From Pelagisphaera sp964404745 (GTDB lineage: Bacteria; Verrucomicrobiota; Verrucomicrobiia; Opitutales; Opitutaceae), in NCBI GenBank assembly GCA_964404745.1, contig CAYOLG010000010.1:1-64000 (forward strand): a stretch of DNA of 64,000 nt, given 5' to 3'. This document shows positions 9,296 to 17,394 of the stretch, one piece after another. Numbering within the stretch: position 1 is the stretch's first letter; each line of letters opens with the position of its first letter. The notes under the pieces are model-generated. The model worked only from the letters and a program-made list of their open reading frames with translations. It ran no database searches and had not been told where the DNA came from. The translations under genes were made by a program, and so were the position numbers.

Positions 9296-9878
9296 CACTT
9301 TCGCGACTGCCAGGTCGATTATCCTAGTTAGTGCCTGAATGGTTTTATTTATCGTGGAGGACGAATTTCCCTTTCTCCCAATTTTCGCGCCTGGAGGGGC
9401 GAAGTTCGCTCCTTCGGAATTCAACTTTTTCGCCCATTGGACGACCGCATCCAAGCTTAGTCGGGAAGGCCGAGTATTAGCAAGTTCGGGCCAAGTGGCC
9501 TTGAGTATTTTTGGAGTGTACTGTTTTGCCTTTTTTCGAGGATTCGGCCAAATCGTTGTCCACTTCGATACGTCATTCGTAGTCGTCGAAAAGCTCTTTG
9601 AAAGTACCGATCTTCGGTCTTTTGACACGCTTCGCTCTCCGCTTACACATTTGATCCATAAACTTCGCCAGCCTTAACTCTGCGACTTCGTGGTCGAATG
9701 TCTTGAGGGAATCGTAAACCTGGGTACCTCCTCGTTTTGCCCTAGCGTGGTAGAGACCCGTAAGGACGTATTTAAGCAGGTTCGGAATTTTGCTTTTGAC
9801 GAAAAGCCTGTCCTCGCGGTCGTCGCCCTTTCCCTTTCTCATAGGGAGGTTAAAAAACAGGGTAAAGCGAACCTTCAT
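9272..9878 (-). pseudogene. Truncated, frameshifted tyrosine-family integrase remnant
   Basis: From an ATG at 9878 the frame reads a typical integrase N-terminus (VKSKIPNLLKYVLTGLYHARAKRGG, then YDSLKT and VAELRLAKF), up to GTFKELFDDYE and a TGA. The expected continuation (RRIEVDNDLAESSKK) follows the stop, and the next part (ILKATWPELANTRPSRLS, then NKTIQALTRIIDLA) is in another frame. This is the arm-binding plus SAM-like core-binding region. The catalytic Arg/His/Tyr domain is absent, replaced by methyltransferase remnant sequence. It begins 49 bp beyond the 3' end of tRNA-Lys and reads away from it, the usual position of an island integrase. No matching att repeat of the tRNA end was found at the other side. 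Confidence 0.8.
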
Positions 9879-9926
9879 CCTTTAAAAACCAATGATCTTA
9901 AACCATTGTGATTTAGCGGTTTAAGA

Positions 9927-10002
9927 TGGTGGGTCGACTGGGACTCGAACCCAGAACCAATTGCTTAAAAGGCAACTGCTCTACCAATTGAGCTATCGAC
10001 CC
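9927..10002 (-). tRNA. tRNA-Lys (UUU), CCA encoded
   Basis: The minus strand folds as a full cloverleaf: acceptor GGGTCGA paired with TCGACCC, D-arm AGCTCAATTGGTAGAGC, anticodon loop CTTTTAA giving anticodon TTT, and T-arm CTGGGTTCGAGTCCCAG. Discriminator A and an encoded CCA follow. The integrase remnant starts 49 bp past the 3' end, so this tRNA is the probable old insertion site. Confidence 0.95.
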
Positions 10003-10104
10003 ATCCTTGGAAAAGGGAAGTGGGCGTTACAGTGCCGTTCGAATCCAAAGGCAAGCTGTTTTTTATGTTCGATTCCTCGATTGCGTAAAGATAGAATACC
10101 GACC

Positions 10105-10950
10105 TCACTTGATTGCCTCCAAACGAGCCTGCAAGAGCTCGGGCAGACGGGGGATTTCGCCGATCAGTCCGGTTTTGAGAAAGTCGCTCTCCGGGTCCCA
10201 ACCTTGCGACAGGCAAATCTGATCGATGTCGCCTCCCCGACCGGCATGACGCCCCGGGAAGAGAAAGAGGTAGCATAGAATCAACCGCGTCGCTCCCTCT
10301 TTCTTCGCAATCGACAAAGCTCTTTCCAAGGTTGGCTCATTGAAATCGTAGGCCTCCCCTTCCCGGCGCTCCATGGAGCAGGCCACTACCTTTTCAACTT
10401 GATCGCCCAACGCCTTGGCCAAACGAACTCCAGCCAAATTTCGCCGTTCTGTAACCTCTCGATAGGGACTGCCGTGATCAACTAGAAGGACGCGCGGTCG
10501 GGAACCACCGCCTCCAGTCGTATTCAAGACTTGAAGGACGCTGTTCGCCAATATTTGCCACAAGGCAGCGTCATCTCCGTCGACTGAAACGAGGCAATCC
10601 GCCCAGCGCGTTTCTAACCCCTGTCCGCTCCCCTCCATCGCCATGGCCGTTTTCTTTGCTTTTCGCAAGGCATAGCTTGGGCCGAAAAACAGTGGGACCA
10701 CTCGCAGTTCTCGGACTCCCATTCTCTTCGCACCAGCTAGGTAAATCTCCCAAACCTGAGCCGGAACGCCATCCAGTTCCTCTGCGGGAATGCGATTGCT
10801 ATGAGCGACGGAGACGAGGTCCACCCGTTGGCCGATCCGATCGGAAAAACCCCGCGCCAGGTCCCGTCCCGCCCGCACGGAATCGGGATTGACTGAGCCG
10901 TTATCCAGCAAAACGACCCTGGATTCCGCTCTTGCATCCCCCTCAACCAT
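10105..10950 (-). CDS. Tandem CbiX/sirohydrochlorin chelatase-like protein
   Basis: About 281 aa from the ATG at 10950; an earlier ATG at 11010 would add 20 unconvincing residues. Two CbiX-like halves are visible. The C-terminal half has LLVDHGSPYREVTERRN and PGRHAGRGGDI, containing the histidines expected of a CbiX/SirB-type chelatase. The N-terminal half has LLDNGSVNPDS, where the first metal-binding His is Asn, and lacks the second His motif, so it looks degenerate. Family members insert Co, Fe or Ni into sirohydrochlorin in cobalamin/sirohaem synthesis. No tetrapyrrole genes are nearby, so the role here is open. It lies downstream of the divergent pal promoter. Confidence 0.75.
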   Translation of the reverse strand: MVEGDARAESRVVLLDNGSVNPDSVRAGRDLARGFSDRIGQRVDLVSVAHSNRIPAEELDGVPAQVWEIYLAGAKRMGVRELRVVPLFFGPSYALRKAKKTAMAMEGSGQGLETRWADCLVSVDGDDAALWQILANSVLQVLNTTGGGGSRPRVLLVDHGSPYREVTERRNLAGVRLAKALGDQVEKVVACSMERREGEAYDFNEPTLERALSIAKKEGATRLILCYLFLFPGRHAGRGGDIDQICLSQGWDPESDFLKTGLIGEIPRLPELLQARLEAIK

Positions 10951-11033
10951 GAGAATTATCCCCCAAATACTTATATTTCTTGCCGAGCAAGGACATATCC
11001 CGATAGTCAACCAAATTTGAAGCGTTTAGATCT

Positions 11034-11600
11034 ATGATTTCCAAAAAGTCCATTCTTTACTTCCTCATTATCACAGTGGCCGTTGGCTTTGTCGGCTGTA
11101 AGAAAAAGCCGCGTCGGCCAAATCCGCTCGACACCGTGATCGGCGACACTAGCGGAGCCTCTGGACGGGCCGAAAATATCGAAGATCTCACCGGACCTGG
11201 CACCCTAGCAGCAGGCGAAATGCCGCTATTCGACCGCGGACTGATGGATGGCGAACGCGGCGAACGGGGGATTATCTCGGTGATGATCTACTTTGATTTC
11301 GACTCGTCCAGCATCAAGGCAAGCGAGCGGGCTAAGCTCACTCAGGTAGCCGATTACCTGAGCACCAACCCGAGTCATTCGCTGATCTTGGAAGGCCATT
11401 GCGATTGGAGAGGCACGCCCGAGTACAATCTTGCGCTCGGCGAGCGCCGTTCTGGCAGCGTAAGCCAGTACCTGGCAACGCTTGGCGTACCCGGCCAACG
11501 CCTGGAAACCCTATCCAAGGGTGACCTAAACGCGATCGAAGGCGCCTCCGAAGCCCAGATGGCCGAAGACCGTCGGGTGGAGTTCCTAGTCGTTCGCTAG
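11034..11600 (+). CDS. pal: Peptidoglycan-associated lipoprotein Pal (OmpA-like)
   Basis: 188 aa. A lipoprotein signal peptide ends in FVGC (lipidated Cys at residue 22). An OmpA/Pal domain covers about residues 80-188, with IYFDFDSSSIK, LEGHCDWRGTPEYNLALGERR and the end DRRVEFLVV. The Asp/Arg pair in this region binds diaminopimelate of peptidoglycan in the family. Pal normally tethers the outer membrane as part of Tol-Pal, but tolA/tolB are not in the window. The gene stands alone with its own terminator. Confidence 0.9.
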   Translation: MISKKSILYFLIITVAVGFVGCKKKPRRPNPLDTVIGDTSGASGRAENIEDLTGPGTLAAGEMPLFDRGLMDGERGERGIISVMIYFDFDSSSIKASERAKLTQVADYLSTNPSHSLILEGHCDWRGTPEYNLALGERRSGSVSQYLATLGVPGQRLETLSKGDLNAIEGASEAQMAEDRRVEFLVVR

Positions 11601-11625
11601 CAGTCGCGACAAAGAGATATTTCCG

Positions 11626-11657
11626 AAAGCCCGGGCTCTGGTAGCTCGGGCTTTTTT
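11626..11657 (+). terminator. Rho-independent terminator of pal
   Basis: AAAGCCCGGGCT pairs with AGCTCGGGCTTT around a short CTGGT loop and runs into a T tract, 25 bp after the pal stop. Confidence 0.85.
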
Positions 11658-12166
11658 GTGTGTGCTTTGTGGCTTAACTTCCCGCCGCATCCATAATGAA
11701 CTTGGTGGTGGCCGATCTCACGCCTACACTGAACTCCGGCTACCCAAGCCGAGCGGCCACAAATAGTAGCATAGGCTTCCAGTTGTACCGGGCATAGCCC
11801 CGCAATTGCGGGGGCGACAGCTGGCCTGTGACCTTAACCTATGCATGCAGGCAGGATGCCTGTTCTACTTTTTAAGATAGGCGGTTGGAGCTTCAGTTGT
11901 TTATGCAGAGCACTTGGAATTATCGCGGGACAAACCCGCTCCTACACTCGATATCGATTTGGCCAACAGGCATCCAGATCGTGTCGTCAGCACTAAGATC
12001 GAGTCTGCTTTCGCGCTGCAAAATCCTCACCAAACCATAACATAAAAAAAGATAACCCAATGTTGTCATTTTGCGGACGATTGTTATTAACATCGCCTTG
12101 AGGGTGCGTGAATCGGCCTAACTCGCCGTTTCCGCAACCTAATTGATACAAATAAGAAAATAACAC
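11658..12166. other. Long intergenic region with dispersed repeats
   Basis: About 500 bp without a plausible gene. It contains the 100-bp element at 11774-11873 that recurs at 23768-23848, and a small hairpin (GCGGGACAAACCCGC, 11925-11939) followed by a TCCTACA tail. The last 170 bp are AT-rich and should hold the promoter of the gene at 12167. Confidence 0.5.
11774..11873. repeat. Dispersed intergenic repeat, copy 1
   Basis: Begins GGCTTCCAG, contains ACCGGGCATAGC and CTGGCCTGTG, and ends GGCAGGAT...TTCTACTTTTT. The same blocks in the same order occur at 23768-23848 with a shorter middle. It is non-coding in both places, which points to a dispersed intergenic element rather than a gene remnant. 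Confidence 0.7.
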
Positions 12167-12610
12167 ATGAAAAAAGCGACTAAGAAAACGGCTACGAAAG
12201 CCGCGAAAAAAGTGGCTAAAAAAGCCGCCAAGAAAACGGTGGCCAAGAAGGCGGTAGCGAACAAAGCGGTCGCCCAAAAAGCTCCGGCAAAGAAAGTGGT
12301 AAAGAAGGCTGCCAAAAAATCGTCAGCCAAGAAAGCAGTTGCGAGCAAGAGCTCGAATACTGTTGTCGAAGCCATTGTCGATGTCGGATTCGGCAACCTG
12401 CTGTACATTCGCGGCGACGCTCCCGGGCTATCCTGGGAGACCGGCGTGCCAATGGACTGCACAGGCACCGAGTCTTGGTCGATATCCATGTCCGATGTCA
12501 ATAGCTCGTTTGAATACAAGGTATTGATAAACGACATACATTGGGAAAGCGGCAGCAACAATATCGCGAGTGCAGGTTCGACTACTTCGACGAACCCGTC
12601 ATTCGAGTAG
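12167..12610 (+). CDS. Histone-H1-like Lys/Ala tail fused to a small CBM-like beta domain
   Basis: 147 aa. Residues 1-65 are almost entirely Lys/Ala with Thr/Val (repeats such as KKAAKK, AKKAV), like bacterial histone H1-like or HU C-terminal tails that bind DNA without sequence specificity. Residues about 66-147 are a different, acidic/aromatic segment (YIRGDAPGLSW, SFEYKVLINDIHWE) resembling the edge strands of CBM20/CBM48-type carbohydrate-binding or glycogen-branching accessory domains. There is no signal peptide, so it should be cytoplasmic. The combination is unusual; a nucleoid-associated role is inferred from the tail only. It has its own terminator and a long upstream leader. Confidence 0.75.
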   Translation: MKKATKKTATKAAKKVAKKAAKKTVAKKAVANKAVAQKAPAKKVVKKAAKKSSAKKAVASKSSNTVVEAIVDVGFGNLLYIRGDAPGLSWETGVPMDCTGTESWSISMSDVNSSFEYKVLINDIHWESGSNNIASAGSTTSTNPSFE

Positions 12611-12634
12611 CTGCATCGCAAAGATTATAATCGG

Positions 12635-12668
12635 AAATGCCCGCTGGTTTCGGCCGCGGGCATTTCTT
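12635..12668 (+). terminator. Terminator after the histone-like gene
   Basis: AAATGCCCGC pairs with GCGGGCATTT across a TGGTTTCGGCC loop, 24 bp after the stop. The T tract is short (TTTCTT). Confidence 0.7.
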
Positions 12669-12803
12669 GTATCCAGAAATAGAAACAACCTACGCTGTAG
12701 CCATCTTTCAAGCTCGCTCGGAGATCGAACTCCACCTTTACATACGTTGATACAGGGTCGCGGTCCCGCAGAGCCCGGGACGCTCCTACATTTGGACTAT
12801 CCT

Positions 12804-13724
12804 CTAAATATCCGATGCTCCTTTGCTTCGCGGATGGAATTCTTCATGGGCGGTGCGGACGCGCTCCGATTCGACAGTGGTGTAGATTTGGGTAGTGGAA
12901 ATATCCGCATGCCCTAGCAGTTCCTGGATGACCCGCAAGTCGGCGCCCCCGGACAGCAGGTGGGTAGCGAACGAGTGCCGGAGCCCGTGCGGCTTAACCG
13001 GCTTAGCAATCCCCGCTTTGGCTGCGTATTTCTTGAGCAGGGCCCACACCGTTTTGCGAGAAATGGGGGTGCCCCGATTACTGATAAAACAGGCGCTCCC
13101 CGTTTTCGGCTTAACCAATCGCGGCCTTCCTTGCTCCAAATACCCAGACAAAGCGATCACTGCTTGGAACCCCATGGGAACCACTCTCTCCTTGGACCCC
13201 TTGCCATAAACTTTCACTGCCCCATTGGCGATATCGAATTGCTGCATCTTGGCCTCGCAAAGTTCGCTAACCCGCAACCCTGAGGCATAGAGCATTTCCA
13301 AAATGGCTCGATCGCGCAACCCCATGGGAGTCGTTAAATCGGGAGCTTCCAACAAGGCTTCCATTTCCTTGACCGACAAGGCATCGGGCGCCTTCCGCTT
13401 CAATTTGGGCCCCGCTACCAACTCGACAAAGGAACGCGTGATCCACTCCTCGCGAAGCAGAAAGGCATTGAACATGCGCAAAGAACTCAATTTGCGGCAC
13501 AGACTGGCATTGGAGATACCTTCATCACTCAAAGCATAAATCCAGTCGGAAACGGCCATCGCGTCAATATCCGCCACGCATTCGATTCCCTCCTCGCTCT
13601 CCGCGAAGCCGGCGAATTGCTTTAGGTCGCGCTCGTATCCGCTTAAGGAATTTTCCGCGAGGCCTTTTTCCAGAGCGGCAAACGCCAGATAGCTATCAAT
13701 TGCTTCATCCAAGCGACGGTTCAC
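12804..13724 (-). CDS. xerD: Tyrosine site-specific recombinase XerD
   Basis: 306 aa, normal length. An N-terminal SAM-like core-binding domain (about 5-95) precedes a catalytic domain with all expected residues: Arg in LYASGLRVSEL, Lys in VYGKGSKER, His/Arg in HGLRHSFATHLL, His in LGHADIS and the nucleophile Tyr in TTQIYTTVE. It is expected to resolve chromosome dimers at dif with a XerC partner that is not in the window. It follows infA by 45 bp on the same strand, so the two may be co-transcribed. It could in principle be named XerC; the HGLRHSFATHLL sequence fits XerD better. Confidence 0.9.
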   Translation of the reverse strand: MNRRLDEAIDSYLAFAALEKGLAENSLSGYERDLKQFAGFAESEEGIECVADIDAMAVSDWIYALSDEGISNASLCRKLSSLRMFNAFLLREEWITRSFVELVAGPKLKRKAPDALSVKEMEALLEAPDLTTPMGLRDRAILEMLYASGLRVSELCEAKMQQFDIANGAVKVYGKGSKERVVPMGFQAVIALSGYLEQGRPRLVKPKTGSACFISNRGTPISRKTVWALLKKYAAKAGIAKPVKPHGLRHSFATHLLSGGADLRVIQELLGHADISTTQIYTTVESERVRTAHEEFHPRSKGASDI

Positions 13725-13769
13725 GGACCGCTATGCTGCATCGACTCAAACAGTCGACAAGCCTGTATT

Positions 13770-14039
13770 CTACCTGCGCCGCGGCCCGTAGGAACGGATC
13801 GGGGCGTTTCTACTCTGAGCGTTGTTCTTCAAGCGGTAGATGATTCGGCCCTTGTCCAAGTCGTACGGGCTCATCTCCATCTTTACCAAATCTCCAGTGG
13901 TGATCTTGATAAAGTGCTTGCGCAGCTTCCCGGAGATGTGAGCGAGAACCGTATGGCCGTTTTCCAGCTCTACCCGGAACATCGTTCCTGGCAGTACTGC
14001 GACTATTTTACCTTCTACTTGGATGCCATCGTCGGCCAT
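13770..14039 (-). CDS. infA: Translation initiation factor IF-1
   Basis: 89 aa. An S1/OB-fold with the family blocks IQVEGKIVAVLPGTMFRVELENGH, LAHISGKLRKHFIKI, GDLVKMEMSPYDL and GRIIYRLK. It is longer than the 72-aa E. coli protein because of a basic C-terminal tail of about 17 residues ending GPRRR. It binds the 30S A site with IF-2/IF-3 during initiation. Divergent from tadA and upstream of xerD. Confidence 0.97.
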   Translation of the reverse strand: MADDGIQVEGKIVAVLPGTMFRVELENGHTVLAHISGKLRKHFIKITTGDLVKMEMSPYDLDKGRIIYRLKNNAQSRNAPIRSYGPRRR

Positions 14040-14154
14040 AAATCTCGTCTAAATCAACCGGTAACGACCGGCTCTTGCAATAAGAAGCCTCGTGTCTTTC
14101 ATATCTTTCCTATTAGTCAAGTGTTTTCACCCGCGCAAACAGATCGTATTCTCT

Positions 14155-14688
14155 ATGGATAGCCCGCTTAAACCCGCTCCCGATTGCCCCTTCCAAAAGC
14201 GCTATCCGTCGCAACTTGTTCGAGATGATAAGTTTTACATGACGCTCGCCTACAACGAGGCGATCGATGCCTGGAAAGCCAACGAAGTTCCCATCGGAGC
14301 GATTGTCGAATGCCGGGGCGAAGTCGTCGGCAAGGGACGCAATCAAGTTGAGTTTTCCAAAGACCCCACCGCCCATGCGGAAATGATCGCCATCACTCAA
14401 GCCGCAAGTTCCATCGGCGATTGGCGGTTAAATGAGGCTACCCTCTACGTGACCAAGGAACCCTGTCCCATGTGCTCCGGAGCGGTGATCATGTCGCGAT
14501 TGAAACGCGTCCTTTACGCGATTCCCGATCCCAAAATGGGCGGCCTTGGCGGAGCTTTCAATGTCAACGAGTATCCAGGAATGAACCACACTTGCCTCGT
14601 CGAATCAGGAACCCTCCACGACGATTGCATGGAGCTTCTGCAAAGCTTTTTCCGCCTGAAACGGGAACGTAACCAAGGATCTATTTGA
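14155..14688 (+). CDS. tadA: tRNA-specific adenosine deaminase TadA
   Basis: 177 aa from the ATG at 14155; the open frame extends upstream to 14092, but that part is not conserved-looking. It carries the zinc-binding deaminase signatures HAEM (His plus catalytic Glu) and PCPMCSGA (two Cys), and NEVPIGAI near the N-terminus. TadA converts A34 to inosine in tRNA-Arg(ACG). It is divergent from infA, with about 115 bp between. Confidence 0.9.
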   Translation: MDSPLKPAPDCPFQKRYPSQLVRDDKFYMTLAYNEAIDAWKANEVPIGAIVECRGEVVGKGRNQVEFSKDPTAHAEMIAITQAASSIGDWRLNEATLYVTKEPCPMCSGAVIMSRLKRVLYAIPDPKMGGLGGAFNVNEYPGMNHTCLVESGTLHDDCMELLQSFFRLKRERNQGSI

Positions 14689-14755
14689 CAAAGTATATTC
14701 TTTCTTTAATCCAACCCTCGCCTATTCGATATAAATTAATCACAGAAAACTAATT

Positions 14756-15367
14756 ATGGCATACGAACTCCCAAGCTTGGACTACGCGTACGACGCTCTC
14801 GAGCCTCACATCGACGCTCGCACGATGGAAATCCATCACACAAAACACCACCAAACCTACATCAGCAACGTAAATGGAGCCCTGGAAGGGCATGACGACC
14901 TAGCCGCGAAATCCGTCGAAGCGTTGATTTCGGATCTGGACGCGGTACCCGAGGGCATCCGCACAGCGGTCCGCAACAATGGCGGTGGACACGCGAATCA
15001 CAGCCTGTTTTGGAAAATCATGGGGCCCAATGGTGGCGGCGATCCCATTGGCGCTTTGGGCGAGGCGATCAATTCGGAGCTAGGCGGCTTTGAGACCTTC
15101 AAGGCCGATTTTGCCAAGGCCGGGGCCACTCGATTTGGAAGCGGATGGGCTTGGCTATGCGTCCGCGATGGCAAGCTTTGCGTATGCTCGACTCCGAACC
15201 AGGACTCGCCTCTGATGGATGGCGGCGCGCCCGTTCTCGGTCTCGATGTTTGGGAGCATGCCTACTACTTGAACTACCAGAATCGCCGTCCTGACTACAT
15301 TTCCGCTTTCTGGAATGTGGTCAACTGGGAGGCTGCCAACGCGAATTACGAAGCCGCGACTGCTTAA
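14756..15367 (+). CDS. sodA: Superoxide dismutase, Mn-type
   Basis: 203 aa, full length. Metal ligands are visible in MEIHHTKHHQTY (first His), GGHANHSLFW (second His), and DVWEHAYYLNYQNRRPDYI (Asp and His). The Gly of GGHANH and the Gln of NQDSPLM match manganese-type rather than iron-type enzymes, so Mn is inferred. There is no signal peptide, so it should be cytoplasmic. It is a single gene with its own terminator. Confidence 0.93.
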   Translation: MAYELPSLDYAYDALEPHIDARTMEIHHTKHHQTYISNVNGALEGHDDLAAKSVEALISDLDAVPEGIRTAVRNNGGGHANHSLFWKIMGPNGGGDPIGALGEAINSELGGFETFKADFAKAGATRFGSGWAWLCVRDGKLCVCSTPNQDSPLMDGGAPVLGLDVWEHAYYLNYQNRRPDYISAFWNVVNWEAANANYEAATA

Positions 15368-15392
15368 TCCAGCAGAATTCTGAAAATTTGAG

Positions 15393-15422
15393 CGCCGCCA
15401 TTTTCGAATGGCGGCGTTTTTT
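15393..15422 (+). terminator. Terminator of the superoxide dismutase gene
   Basis: A perfect stem CGCCGCCATT / AATGGCGGCG with a TTCG tetraloop followed by six T, 25 bp after the stop. Confidence 0.92.
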
Positions 15423-15580
15423 CGTTTAATTGATTCTTCATCCAGATCCTCGTGTAGAGATTTTGCCAAAAATGTCCGAGCATTGGCGCTCGCTCGTACC
15501 TTCATCCGGGGTTGCAATCGCTTCCTAAATTAGCAAAGCTATTTCTAATCTCGAATCGTTGTCGGCACCGGCGCCATGGC

Positions 15581-16873
15581 ATGAAGCAGGTCTACTTTAA
15601 TTTCTCCAAATCACTATCCCGCCGAACCTTTCTCAAGGGAGCTGGAGCTGCGATGGCCTTACCATGGCTGGAAGCGATGACCCCTGCCTTCGCCGCCACT
15701 TCGGCCGCTGCCCAAACCCCTCGGCGCTTCGTCAGCGTCAGCCTGGCTCTCGGGCTGCATGCCCCCAATCTCGATCCGGTCGGATCGGGCCGAAATTTCA
15801 CCCCCTCGCTATACCTGTCCCAAATCAAGGACCTGCTCGGCGATTTGACCATCGTAACTGGCTCTTCCCATCCACACGTAACGGGCGGGCACAAGGCATC
15901 TGGAAGCATCCTGACCGGCGCTCCGTATTCCCGAAACGCGGTTTTCAAGAATACGATTTCTATCGACCAGTACCTGGCCAAGCGCCTGGGGCATCGAACG
16001 CGCTTTCCATCCCTCGTTCTGAGCATTAGTGGCAACAATAGCCCCTCCTACACGGAAACTGGGAGCATGATTCCCGCGGAGGACTCCCCTTCTAAAGTCT
16101 TCAGTAAGCTTTTCATAGCCGATTCGCCCAAGGAGCAGGCCAAACAGGTTCAGCGACTGCAAGAAGGCCGCAGTATCATGGACATCGTCGCTGACGACGC
16201 CAAATCTCTGCAGCGGTCCCTTGGGGCGGGCGACCAGGAGAAGATGGATCAGTATTTCGAATCGGTCCGCAATTTCGAGAAACGGCTCGGGGACTCCGAA
16301 AGCTGGGCCCAGAAGCCCAAGCCCAGAGTGGCCGTGAAACCGCCGGTCGATATATCCAACAACAATGAGGTGATCCGCCGGAAACAGCTCATGCTCGATG
16401 TCATGTATCTGGCCCTACAAACGGATTCCACTCGATTCATCACCCTCCATATCGACGGCGGGGGCGGCACGATACCCATAAAAGGCATAAACGAGGGCTA
16501 TCACAGCTTGAGCCATCACGGTCTCGACGAAGAGAAGATCAAGCAGCTCACCCTAGTCGAAACGGAAATGATGAAGACTTGGGGAGGCTTCGTGCGCTCG
16601 CTCAAAGAAACGACCGAATCGGACGCTTCTCTACTGGATAAGACTAACGTTCTCCTAACCTCGAATCTCGGCAACGCCAGCTCGCACGACAACAAAAACA
16701 TGCCTGTGCTATTCGCTGGTGGCGGCTTTAGGCATGGCCAGCACATAGCCTTCGACAAGGACAACAACTACCCGCTGCCCAATCTTTTCGTCAGCGCCTT
16801 GCAACGCCAAGGCCTGGATGTCGACACCTTCGCGACCAGCACGGGAACGATGTCGGGGCTGGAAATGATTTAA
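15581..16873 (+). CDS. DUF1552 Tat-exported protein
   Basis: 430 aa from the ATG at 15581, chosen because it places a twin-arginine signal (SRRTFLKGAGAAMALPW) at the N-terminus; the frame is open further upstream. The rest matches the DUF1552 family found next to DUF1592 cytochromes in Planctomycetes and Verrucomicrobia (blocks SVSLALGLHAPNL, VTGSSHP, NNSPSYTETGSMIPAED, SNLGNASSHDNKNMPVLFAGG). The sulfatase/phosphatase-like fold is only a possibility and the function is unknown. It is first in a run of four same-strand genes and has a close paralogue at 61718-63010. Confidence 0.85.
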   Translation: MKQVYFNFSKSLSRRTFLKGAGAAMALPWLEAMTPAFAATSAAAQTPRRFVSVSLALGLHAPNLDPVGSGRNFTPSLYLSQIKDLLGDLTIVTGSSHPHVTGGHKASGSILTGAPYSRNAVFKNTISIDQYLAKRLGHRTRFPSLVLSISGNNSPSYTETGSMIPAEDSPSKVFSKLFIADSPKEQAKQVQRLQEGRSIMDIVADDAKSLQRSLGAGDQEKMDQYFESVRNFEKRLGDSESWAQKPKPRVAVKPPVDISNNNEVIRRKQLMLDVMYLALQTDSTRFITLHIDGGGGTIPIKGINEGYHSLSHHGLDEEKIKQLTLVETEMMKTWGGFVRSLKETTESDASLLDKTNVLLTSNLGNASSHDNKNMPVLFAGGGFRHGQHIAFDKDNNYPLPNLFVSALQRQGLDVDTFATSTGTMSGLEMI

Positions 16874-16922
16874 GACAACCTTAAGAATACAACCATTCGC
16901 CAACTGTTAATCGCCAATCCAT

Positions 16923-17393
16923 ATGAGTGAAATCACGCTAAACGTAAACGGAGAGAAACACGTCGTCGACGTTCCCTCCGATATGCCCCTGCTCTGGGCA
17001 TTGAGAGACAAATTGAACAAGACCGGGACCAAGTATTCGTGTGGAATCGGTCAATGCGGTACCTGCACCGTTCTTATAAACGGAATGCCGATGCGCTCAT
17101 GCATCACTCCCGCCGCCAGCGTCGCCGGAATGGAAGTCACCACCATCGAAGGCCTCAGCGAAGATGGCGAGCACCCCGTTCAACAAGCATGGCACAAAGT
17201 GGATGTTCCCCAGTGCGGCTACTGCCAAGGCGGTCAGATTCTCACGGCAGCCTCTCTCATCGAGCGTAACGCTAATCCAACCGACGCCGATATCGACGCC
17301 GCCCACTCCGGGAATATTTGCCGCTGCGGCACCTACCACCGAATTCGAAAGGCAGTCAAGCTGGCCGCGGAAATCAAGAAAGGAAACGCTTAA
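16923..17393 (+). CDS. 2Fe-2S subunit of a molybdenum hydroxylase (isoquinoline-1-oxidoreductase alpha-like)
   Basis: 156 aa. The N-terminal plant-ferredoxin-type cluster is seen in CGIGQCGTC, and the C-terminal helical 2Fe-2S domain in CGYCQGGQI and NICRCGTYHRIRKAV. These two clusters pass electrons from the Mo site of xanthine-oxidase-family enzymes. It is one base upstream of the large Mo subunit gene and between DUF1552 and that gene, so it belongs to a two-subunit, FAD-less enzyme that uses cytochromes as acceptors (known for the IorAB type). Confidence 0.92.
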   Translation: MSEITLNVNGEKHVVDVPSDMPLLWALRDKLNKTGTKYSCGIGQCGTCTVLINGMPMRSCITPAASVAGMEVTTIEGLSEDGEHPVQQAWHKVDVPQCGYCQGGQILTAASLIERNANPTDADIDAAHSGNICRCGTYHRIRKAVKLAAEIKKGNA

Positions 17394-17394
17394 G

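Noticed and set aside
10030..10080. Possible second tRNA from a GTTCGAATCC block
   Set aside because: Only a T-loop-like string is present; no acceptor or anticodon stem can be formed.
9961..10278. ORFs crossing tRNA-Lys and the CbiX-like gene end
   Set aside because: They overlap a clear tRNA gene and the real reading frame of the chelatase-like gene.
12139..12621. Minus-strand open frame opposite the Lys/Ala-rich gene
   Set aside because: A long open antisense frame is expected from AAG/GCN-rich codons; it encodes low-complexity Leu/Ala/Phe sequence with no motif.
17164..17394. Upstream start for the Mo subunit
   Set aside because: It lies inside the 2Fe-2S gene in another frame; the Tat signal begins at the ATG at 17395.
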